Assembly (NCBI GenBank): GCA_015490115.1
Contig: WFYM01000185.1
Span: 1-6,367, forward strand
Origin: Aquificaceae bacterium
GTDB taxonomy: Bacteria; Aquificota; Aquificia; Aquificales; Aquificaceae
Length of the DNA: 6,367 bases
Reading direction: 5' to 3'
Under the pieces are notes generated by a model. The model was not told the DNA's origin. It was given only the letters and a program-made list of their open reading frames with translations, and did no database searches. The position numbers were made by a program, and so were the translations under genes. Below, in pieces: positions 1-5,016 of this stretch (positions are counted from its first letter, which is position 1; each line of letters opens with the position of its first letter).

Positions 1-11
1 TGTCTTAGCAT
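1..11 (-). CDS. Possible 5' end of a further minus-strand gene (partial)
   Basis: On the minus strand an ATG at 11-9 follows the proA stop codon by only three bases and reads Met-Leu-Arg before the window ends. A purine-rich GGGGGAG (27-21) lies nine bases upstream and AAGG abuts the ATG, so ribosomes finishing proA could restart here. This would make proA the first gene of a minus-strand operon. Only three full codons are visible, so neither the product nor the reality of the gene can be judged. Confidence 0.33.
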
Positions 12-14
12 CCT

Positions 15-1334
15 TCAGAACTCCCCCTTTACATCTTCGGGGACGCCAAAGCCGTCCCTTACCTGACCCTCTCCGAGGACTATGAACTTCGTTATTGTAA
101 GCTCTTCGAGAGCCATGGGACCCCTCGCGTGGATCTTGTCCGTGGATATCCCCATCTCAGCTCCGAGACCGAACTCGTTACCGTCCGTGAACCTCGTCGA
201 GGCGTTCACATACACAGCCGCCGAGTCCACCTCCTTTAAAAACTTCATAGCTTTGGTGTAGTTCTCGGTGACTATAGCGTCCGAGTGTCCCGAACCGTAC
301 TTTGATATGAACTCTACGGCTTCGTCCAAGCTCCCGACCACCTTCACGGCGAGTATGAGGTCGAGGAACTCCTCGTAGTAATCTTCCTCTTTTGCGGGAA
401 CCGTCTTCACAAAGCTGAGCCTCGGTTCTTCTTTTATTACCTTCAGGCTTTCCTCGTCGCATCTTAGCTCTACCCCCGCCTTTCCCAAGTAGTAAGCCAT
501 CCTCGGGAGAAACTCCCTCAAGATCTTCCTGTGGACCAGTAGGTTCTCAACGGCGTTGCAAACGGAAGGTCGCTGGACTTTTGCGTTGTAGACTATGTCG
601 TAGGCTTTTTCGAGGTCCGCCTCCTCGTCCACGTATATGTTGCACACACCCTTGTAGTGCTTTATAACTGGGACCTTCGAATGCTCGGCTACAGCCCTGA
701 TCAGGCTCTCCCCTCCCCTCGGTATCGCTAAGTCCACGAGACCCTCCATCTTCAGGATCTCCCAGACTATCTCCCTTTCGGGTCTTTCTATGAACTGGAT
801 GGCTTCTTCGGGAAAGCCCGTCTCCCTGCAGGCTTCTTTTAGGATCTCTACGAGGACCCTGTTCGAGTTTATGGCTTCCCTTCCGCCCCTCAGGATCACC
901 GCATTCGATGACTTCATGCAAAGGGAAGCCGCCTCTATCGTGACGTTCGGTCTCGACTCGTAGACTATGAAGATCACCCCTAAAGGAACCCTCATCCTCC
1001 CGACCTTGAGACCGTTAGGGAGGGTCCACATCCTCACTATCTCACCGACGGGGTCCGGGAGGGAGGCGACGTCTCTGAGGACCTTTATCATCCCGTCTAT
1101 CCTCTTGTCGTTAAGAACCAGCCTGTCCACGACAGCGTCCTTCAGACCTTTGGACCTTGCAAACTCTATGTCCTTTTCGTTTTCCTTCTTTATGAGTTCT
1201 CTTTTTTCGTCGAGAAGCTCGGAGGCTCTGAGGAGAGCTTCGTTCTTTACCTCGGTTTTCAGGGACATGAGATCCCTCAGGACGCTCCTTGCTTTTTTTA
1301 CTTTCTCTTCAGCATAAGACCTCAGCTCGGACAT
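15..1334 (-). CDS. proA: Gamma-glutamyl phosphate reductase (ProA)
   Basis: Cytosolic enzyme that reduces gamma-glutamyl phosphate with NADPH to glutamate-5-semialdehyde, the second step of proline synthesis from glutamate, acting after ProB. The 439-residue product is a full-length member of the aldehyde dehydrogenase-like ProA family (usually about 415-435). Visible signatures, numbered from the chosen start, are ESRPNVTIEAASLC and VILRGGREAINSN near 126-158, the catalytic-cysteine motif QRPSVCNAVENLLV with Cys259, NASTRFTDGNEFGLGAEMG, and the C-terminal ALEELTITKF. The reading frame is open from a TTG at 1349, but the ATG at 1334 is preferred: GAGGAGG sits six bases before it and would otherwise be coding, and MSELRSYAEE is a normal ProA start. 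It is divergent from rplT. proB is not in view. Family assignment is very secure. Confidence 0.97.
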   Translation of the reverse strand: MSELRSYAEEKVKKARSVLRDLMSLKTEVKNEALLRASELLDEKRELIKKENEKDIEFARSKGLKDAVVDRLVLNDKRIDGMIKVLRDVASLPDPVGEIVRMWTLPNGLKVGRMRVPLGVIFIVYESRPNVTIEAASLCMKSSNAVILRGGREAINSNRVLVEILKEACRETGFPEEAIQFIERPEREIVWEILKMEGLVDLAIPRGGESLIRAVAEHSKVPVIKHYKGVCNIYVDEEADLEKAYDIVYNAKVQRPSVCNAVENLLVHRKILREFLPRMAYYLGKAGVELRCDEESLKVIKEEPRLSFVKTVPAKEEDYYEEFLDLILAVKVVGSLDEAVEFISKYGSGHSDAIVTENYTKAMKFLKEVDSAAVYVNASTRFTDGNEFGLGAEMGISTDKIHARGPMALEELTITKFIVLGEGQVRDGFGVPEDVKGEF

Positions 1335-1340
1335 ATCCTT

Positions 1341-1347
1341 CCTCCTC
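1341..1347 (-). promoter_or_regulatory. Shine-Dalgarno site that sets the proA start
   Basis: The minus strand reads GAGGAGG followed by AAGGAT and then ATG at 1334. A near-perfect ribosome binding site with six-base spacing supports the ATG at 1334 over the TTG at 1349, five codons upstream, which has no such site. Confidence 0.8.
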
Positions 1348-1364
1348 AAAAATCCTTAGGTAAT

Positions 1365-1370
1365 ATCTTA
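1365..1370 (-). promoter_or_regulatory. Candidate -10 box for proA
   Basis: The minus strand carries GGTTAAGAT (1373-1365), containing a TAAGAT -10-like hexamer. Transcription would start near 1358, giving a leader of about 24 bases that just includes the proA ribosome site. I see no convincing -35 at 16-18 bases. The nine-base word resembles GTTAAAAT before rplT and GGTTAAAAT before dapA, which raises confidence slightly. Confidence 0.4.
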
Positions 1371-1384
1371 ACCGTCTTCCGTGT

Positions 1385-1390
1385 TAAAAT
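1385..1390 (+). promoter_or_regulatory. Candidate -10 box for rplT-pheS
   Basis: TGTTAAAAT ends at 1390 and contains a TAAAAT hexamer in the AT-rich part of the 84-bp divergent region. A start near 1397 would give a leader of about 22 bases holding only the ribosome site AAGGAGG (1406-1412, six bases before ATG). No good -35 hexamer is visible. This and the opposing proA box are about 15 bp apart, so the two promoters may compete for polymerase. Confidence 0.45.
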
Positions 1391-1418
1391 ACTTCTTCCG
1401 GTTCCAAGGAGGAAAGAC

Positions 1419-1775
1419 ATGAGGGTCAAAGGTCCTTCCTCGAGGAGGCACAAGAAGAAGATACTCAAGCTCGCCAAAGGATACAGGGGTATGCGCCACA
1501 CTTCTTACAGGAGGGCGAAGGAAGCCGTCATGCGCGCCCTCTATTACCAATACAGGGACAGGAAGCTCAGGAAGAGGGAGTTCAGGAGGCTATGGATAGC
1601 GAGGATAAACGCAGCTGTGAGAGCTTACGGTCTCAGCTACAGCAGGTTCATGAACGGTCTCAAAAAAGCCGGGATAGATCTGAACAGGAAGATGCTCGCT
1701 GACATGGCGGTGAGGGATCCGGAAGCCTTCTCTAAGATAGTTGAAAAGGCAAAGGAAGCTTTATCTCAGTCATGA
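1419..1775 (+). CDS. rplT: 50S ribosomal protein L20
   Basis: L20 binds 23S rRNA and is needed early in assembly of the large ribosomal subunit. The 118-residue product has the usual length (about 117-120) and the family pattern throughout: a very basic N-terminal tail (SSRRHKKKILKLAKGYRG) that threads into rRNA, then KEAVMRALYYQYRDRKLRKREFRRLWIARINAA, the GLSYSRFMNGLKKAGIDLNRKMLADMAV globular part, and a short helical end. The start is fixed by AAGGAGG six bases upstream. In many bacteria L20 follows infC and rpmI and represses them through a leader RNA; here neither gene precedes it and the predicted leader is very short. Its stop codon overlaps the pheS start (ATGA), implying co-translation. 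The identification is certain. Confidence 0.98.
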   Translation: MRVKGPSSRRHKKKILKLAKGYRGMRHTSYRRAKEAVMRALYYQYRDRKLRKREFRRLWIARINAAVRAYGLSYSRFMNGLKKAGIDLNRKMLADMAVRDPEAFSKIVEKAKEALSQS

Positions 1776-2788
1776 GCGACCTCGAATCTTTAAGGTCAAA
1801 AGCCCTCGAGGAGATCTCAAAGGCTGAAACCCTCCAAAAGCTCCACGAGGTAAAGGCGAAATACCTCGGAAGGAAGGGTCTCGTCACGGAAGCCTTAAAG
1901 AGGATAAGGGAGATACCGCCTGAGGAGAGGAGAAATTACGGGAAGAAGGTAAACGAGCTGAAGGAGGCTTTAGAGACCGCCCTAAGGGAGAAGGAGGAAG
2001 CCCTAAAGAAAAAAGAAGTAGAAAAAGCCCTCGCCTCCGAGTGGGAGGACCTCACAGTTCCTTTGGAGAACACGGTTGGTTCGCTACATCCCATCACGTT
2101 AACTTTGAGGAGGATCGTCGACGTATTCAGGGGTATGGGCTTTACCGTTGAGGAGGGTCCGGAGATTGAGCTTGAAGAGTATAACTTCGACATGCTGAGG
2201 ATACCTCCTGACCACCCCGCGAGGGACATGCAGGACACCTTCTACGTGAACAAGGAGGGCTACCTCCTCAGGACCCACACCTCACCCGTCCAGATAAGGA
2301 CGATGCTAAAGAGAAAGCCCCCGATCCAGATGGTAGCTCCGGGGAAGGTATACAGGAGGGACGACGACCCGACGCATTCCCCCATGTTCCACCAAGTTGA
2401 GGGTCTCGTCGTAAACGAGACTGCGAACTTCAGACACATGAAATACGTGATAGAAGAGTTCCTCAAGGAGTTCTTCGAGACCGACCTTCCCGTTAGGTTC
2501 AGGGCTTCCTTCTTTCCCTTTACGGAACCCTCAGCGGAGGTGGATATCGGGTGTGTCATATGCGGTATGAAGGGGTGCAGGGTCTGTAAGGGAACCGGTT
2601 GGCTCGAGGTTATGGGTTGCGGTATGGTCCACCCTTACGTCCTCGAAGCCTGCGGTGTTGACACGGATCTCTATCAGGGCTTTGCCTTCGGGATGGGTGT
2701 TGAGAGACTCGCCATGCTCCTCTTCGGCATAGACAACATAAAGGTCTTTTACGAGAACGACGTGAGGTTCCTCAGGCAGTTCTCTTAG
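1772..2788 (+). CDS. pheS: Phenylalanine-tRNA ligase alpha subunit
   Basis: Catalytic subunit of the (alpha-beta)2 enzyme that charges tRNA-Phe with phenylalanine using ATP. The 338-residue protein (family about 325-350) begins with the charged coiled-coil arm that contacts tRNA (about residues 1-90), then the class II synthetase core: GSLHPI (103-108), motif 1 region GFTVEEGPEIELEEYNFDML, motif 2 region LLRTHTSPVQIR and GKVYRRDDDPTHSPMFHQVE, and motif 3 GFAFGMGVERLAMLLFGI near 303-320. Ala305 in the phenylalanine pocket is the usual residue. A Cys4 cluster (C261, C264, C269, C272) sits just before WLEVMGCGMVHP and may bind zinc. The ATG overlaps the rplT stop; the nearest SD-like stretch (AAGGAAG, 1752-1758) is distant, so translation is probably coupled. 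pheT does not follow: the next gene is convergent, so the beta subunit must be encoded elsewhere. Confidence 0.98.
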   Translation: MSDLESLRSKALEEISKAETLQKLHEVKAKYLGRKGLVTEALKRIREIPPEERRNYGKKVNELKEALETALREKEEALKKKEVEKALASEWEDLTVPLENTVGSLHPITLTLRRIVDVFRGMGFTVEEGPEIELEEYNFDMLRIPPDHPARDMQDTFYVNKEGYLLRTHTSPVQIRTMLKRKPPIQMVAPGKVYRRDDDPTHSPMFHQVEGLVVNETANFRHMKYVIEEFLKEFFETDLPVRFRASFFPFTEPSAEVDIGCVICGMKGCRVCKGTGWLEVMGCGMVHPYVLEACGVDTDLYQGFAFGMGVERLAMLLFGIDNIKVFYENDVRFLRQFS

Positions 2789-3431
2789 CGGTCATTATAA
2801 AGACCGTCCCGAACATCCTCCTCCTTACTTTTAGGACCTCAAAGCCCTCCTCTTTGAGAATTCTCTTTACCTCCTCGACGGGGAGGCTCTCCTCTATTGA
2901 CCTTATGAAGAACTCCCACTTCTCCTTCCCGAAGATGAGGAGACCAAAAGGTCTCAGGAGGGTCTTCATCAGGAATAGAAGCACCCCGGTCCCCCCGAAC
3001 CTCCCGACGTCTATTATCCCGATCTTCCCCTCTTCCTTCAGGACACGTCTCGCCTCCTTTAGAAAACTCCTCTGGTCCTCGAGATGCCTGAAGACTAAGG
3101 AGAGGGATATCTTGGAAAAGGTCTCCTCTTTGAAGGGGAGGCTCTCCGCCACGCCGAGGACGAACCCGCAAGATCTACACTTTCCCTTCGCCTTCCTCAG
3201 CATCCCCTCCGCAGGGTCGAGACCTACTCTCAGACCTTCGTAGCTTTCACCCAGCTTTGCGAGGACCTCTCCAGTTCCCGTCCCGACGTCGAGCCAGTTC
3301 CCCTCTTTTCCCATGTCCTCTATCAGGTCCTTCTGCCAAGAGTGTATCCCCCCGAAGGTAATAAGAGAAAGGAACCTGTCGTAGATACCGCTTATCTGGG
3401 AGAAGATCTCGGCGGCGGTTTTGTAGCTCAT
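2772..3431 (-). CDS. ubiE: UbiE/MenG-family SAM-dependent methyltransferase
   Basis: A 219-residue class I (Rossmann-fold) methyltransferase. It shows SAM motif I LDVGTGTGEVLAKLG (D48-G54 core), an acidic residue after strand 2 (VGLDPAEGML, D72), motif II/III-like ESLPFKEETFSKISLSLVFRHL and the post-motif RVLKEEGKIGIIDV. The N-terminus AAEIFSQISGIYDRFLSLITFGGIHSWQ matches the UbiE/MenG signature rather than a generic methyltransferase, and the C-terminus SIEESLPVEEVKRILKEEGFE also fits. The likely role is C-methylation of a demethylated quinone in respiratory quinone synthesis; the symbol is family-level, because Aquificales make unusual naphthoquinones and the substrate cannot be read from sequence. 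It is slightly shorter than usual (about 230-250). There is no Shine-Dalgarno site before the ATG; a TATAAT box ends eight bases upstream, suggesting a leaderless message. Its last 17 bases overlap the end of pheS on the other strand. Confidence 0.85.
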   Translation of the reverse strand: MSYKTAAEIFSQISGIYDRFLSLITFGGIHSWQKDLIEDMGKEGNWLDVGTGTGEVLAKLGESYEGLRVGLDPAEGMLRKAKGKCRSCGFVLGVAESLPFKEETFSKISLSLVFRHLEDQRSFLKEARRVLKEEGKIGIIDVGRFGGTGVLLFLMKTLLRPFGLLIFGKEKWEFFIRSIEESLPVEEVKRILKEEGFEVLKVRRRMFGTVFIMTAKRTA

Positions 3432-4104
3432 GGAAGGTAATTATAATTTCCTGTTGATGTGGCTGGTCGTGTTCTTTTTAATTCTCCTCTCCTGCGCCCC
3501 CAAGGTCGAGAGGGAGGTTTTATACAGACCTCAGCTCACCGCCAAGTGTCCAAAAGTAACTTACATGAAGGTCACCTACTGCCCCACAAGATACGCCTAC
3601 TCGGACAGGATACAGCACATGAGCCTTATAAAGGTGGTGAGCCTCGAAACGGGAAAGAGCCTGAGGATCTCGGTGAGGACGAACAAAAGGGTAAAGGGTC
3701 TTTGCATACCGAGGAGGTATAAACACTTCATGAGCAGGGGGTCTTCCTTCACGGGGAAGGTCTACGTCCTGAGGTGCGGTGAAAACGGTGTCTCGAGGTG
3801 TCCGAAGAGGCTGAGGGGATACGCCTCTTGGTACGGGAGGGAGTTCCACGGGAGAAGGACGGCTTCTGGTGTGAGGTTTGACATGAACGACTACGTAGCA
3901 GCCCACAGGACGCTTCCCTTCGGAACCATACTCCTTGTGAGGAATTTGAAGAACGGAAGGACGGTTAAGGTCAAGATAGTTGACAGGGGTCCCTTCGTGA
4001 GGGGGAGGGACTTAGATCTTTCTTACGCAGCTGCGAGGAAGCTCGGCATGATAGGTCACGGTGTTGTTCCCTTTGAAGCTGAGGTCCTCAGGTGTGGTTT
4101 TTAG
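3430..4104 (+). CDS. rlpA: RlpA-like double-psi beta-barrel lipoprotein
   Basis: RlpA proteins are envelope lipoproteins; the Pseudomonas one is a lytic transglycosylase acting on denuded septal glycan. This 224-residue product has a hydrophobic leader ending in LLSC (Cys22, likely lipidated), a Cys-containing middle (C40, C51, C92, C116, C124) and a C-terminal barrel with the RlpA signature: YASWYGREFHGRRTASG (131-147), D151, AAHRTLPFGT (H159), DRGPF (D185) and DLSYAAARKLGM. There is no C-terminal SPOR domain. Val148 occupies the place usually held by an acidic residue (TANGE in many homologues), so catalysis is uncertain. Residues 63-117 resemble 164-223 and may be a second, degenerate barrel. 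Start: ATG 3430 lies after an in-frame stop at 3424 but lacks a ribosome site; ATG 3457 (M10) would lie near +1 of the symmetric promoter, though it leaves only 12 residues before the lipobox Cys. I keep 3430 with doubt. Confidence 0.85.
   Translation: MEGNYNFLLMWLVVFFLILLSCAPKVEREVLYRPQLTAKCPKVTYMKVTYCPTRYAYSDRIQHMSLIKVVSLETGKSLRISVRTNKRVKGLCIPRRYKHFMSRGSSFTGKVYVLRCGENGVSRCPKRLRGYASWYGREFHGRRTASGVRFDMNDYVAAHRTLPFGTILLVRNLKNGRTVKVKIVDRGPFVRGRDLDLSYAAARKLGMIGHGVVPFEAEVLRCGF
3439..3448. promoter_or_regulatory. Symmetric bidirectional -10 element (AATTATAATT)
   Basis: AATTATAATT is its own reverse complement. It contains a perfect TATAAT on the plus strand (3442-3447) and another on the minus strand (3445-3440), overlapping by four bases. 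Eight bases separate the minus box from the methyltransferase ATG (3431), and nine separate the plus box from the rlpA-frame ATG at 3457. No clear -35 hexamer is seen on either side. Divergent transcription from symmetric -10 boxes is known in bacteria; use of this one is inferred. Confidence 0.6.
3616..3780 (+). repeat. Degenerate N-terminal copy of the RlpA barrel (protein-level repeat)
   Basis: Residues 63-82 of the RlpA-like protein align without gaps to residues 164-183 (bases 3919-3978). V69/V170, L72/L173 and G75/G176 are identical and most other positions are conservative (for example S65/T166, K76/R177, S77/T178, R79/K180, I80/V181). Both stretches are followed, about 30-35 residues later, by the identical pentamer VLRCG (bases 3766-3780 and 4084-4098). 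The N-terminal copy lacks DRGPF and the other catalytic motifs. Judged by eye only. Confidence 0.5.
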
Positions 4105-4112
4105 TTTTAGGT

Positions 4113-4118
4113 TAAAAT
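4113..4118 (+). promoter_or_regulatory. Candidate -10 box for dapA (leaderless start)
   Basis: GGTTAAAAT ends at 4118 in the 21-bp gap between rlpA and dapA. Only seven bases separate TAAAAT from the dapA ATG, so transcription from it would begin at or next to the start codon. There is no Shine-Dalgarno site before this ATG (TTAGAGCT), although the DapA start is unambiguous. A matching -35 would lie in the 3' end of rlpA and is not convincing there. Confidence 0.45.
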
Positions 4119-4125
4119 TAGAGCT

Positions 4126-5010
4126 ATGTTCAGCGGTTCGATAGTAGCCCTTATAACTCCCTTCAAGAACGGGGAGGTGGACTACGAAGCCTTAGGGAGG
4201 CTCATAGACTTTCACGTGGAGAACGGGACGGACGCGATCTTGGTCTGCGGAACTACCGGTGAGTCTCCGACCCTCACCTTCGAGGAACACGACAAGGTTG
4301 TTGAGTTCGCTGTAAAGCACGCAAAGGGGAGGATAAAGGTGATAGCGGGGACAGGGGCGAACGCCACCCACGAGGCTGTTCACCTGACAGCCCACGCGAA
4401 GGAAGTCGGAGCTGACGCAGCCCTCTTGGTAGTTCCCTACTACAACAAGCCGACCCAAGAAGGAATATACAGGCACTTCGCAACGGTAGCTGAGGAGGTG
4501 GACATACCTATAATCCTCTACAACATACCCTCGAGAACGGGGGTCGAGATTTCGGTGGACACCATATACAGGCTCGTCTCCAAGTATCCGAACATAATAG
4601 GCTCGAAGGAGTCAACACCCAACATGGACAGGATATCCGAGATGAGAAAGAGGCTCGGGGAAAATTTCACCATACTCTCCGGTGACGACACCCTTACCCT
4701 CCCCATGATGGCTCTTGGGGCGAAGGGGGTGATATCGGTAGCGAACAACATAGTCCCGAAAGAGGTAAAAGCTCTTACCCGCTACGCTTTGGAGGGTGAC
4801 TTCAAAAAAGCGAGGGAGATCCACTACGAGCTTTACGACCTCTTTAAGGTCCTCTTCATAGAGACGAACCCGATACCCGTGAAGACAGCCTGCTGGATGA
4901 TGGGGATGTGCGAAAAGGAGTTCAGACTTCCCCTTTGCGGTATGAAGCCGGAGAACGAGAAGAAGTTAAGAGAAACGTTGAAACGCTACAACTTGCCCCT
5001 CGTCAACTGA
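4126..5010 (+). CDS. dapA: 4-hydroxy-tetrahydrodipicolinate synthase (DapA)
   Basis: Condenses pyruvate with aspartate-4-semialdehyde, the committed step toward diaminopimelate (peptidoglycan cross-links) and lysine; a cytosolic TIM-barrel enzyme. The 294-residue product has standard length (292 in E. coli). The Schiff-base lysine is K161 in GSKEST. Other active-site residues are T43-T44 in VCGTTGES, Y106 in VPYYNKPTQEG, Y132 and R137 in LYNIPSRTG, and the SGDD motif. The start MFSGSIVALITPF is the usual family start, so ATG 4126 is secure even without a ribosome binding site; a -10-like TAAAAT seven bases upstream hints at a leaderless message. It follows rlpA by 21 bp and precedes a protein kinase gene by 6 bp in the same reading frame, so the kinase probably shares its transcript. 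Confidence 0.98.
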   Translation: MFSGSIVALITPFKNGEVDYEALGRLIDFHVENGTDAILVCGTTGESPTLTFEEHDKVVEFAVKHAKGRIKVIAGTGANATHEAVHLTAHAKEVGADAALLVVPYYNKPTQEGIYRHFATVAEEVDIPIILYNIPSRTGVEISVDTIYRLVSKYPNIIGSKESTPNMDRISEMRKRLGENFTILSGDDTLTLPMMALGAKGVISVANNIVPKEVKALTRYALEGDFKKAREIHYELYDLFKVLFIETNPIPVKTACWMMGMCEKEFRLPLCGMKPENEKKLRETLKRYNLPLVN

Positions 5011-5016
5011 AAGCCT

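Noticed and set aside
967..1317. Plus-strand open frame inside proA (116 codons)
   Set aside because: It is low-complexity (Ser/Thr/Leu-rich), lacks a ribosome site and lies antisense to well-conserved ProA coding sequence, so it is a shadow frame.
1335..1349. Five-codon upstream extension of proA from TTG 1349
   Set aside because: The extension codes through the GAGGAGG ribosome site of the ATG at 1334 and adds MRRKD, which ProA proteins do not need.
3183..3194. CxxC pair (C85, C88) in the methyltransferase, considered as a metal or redox site
   Set aside because: A single CxxC in a loop between SAM-fold strands, without a second pair, is too little to claim a metal site.
2839..3243. Long open frames on both strands inside the methyltransferase gene
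   Set aside because: They are Arg/Gly/Pro- or Ser-rich translations of the true gene in other frames, with no recognisable domain.
3520..3906. Minus-strand frame (128 codons) inside the RlpA-like gene
   Set aside because: Biased composition rich in Pro, Arg and Val, no start signal, and opposite to a recognisable barrel domain.
4091..4125. Possible rho-independent terminator after rlpA (GGTTTTTAGTTTTAGG)
   Set aside because: The T-rich stretch is not preceded by a GC-rich inverted repeat; it is better read as AT-rich promoter DNA for dapA.
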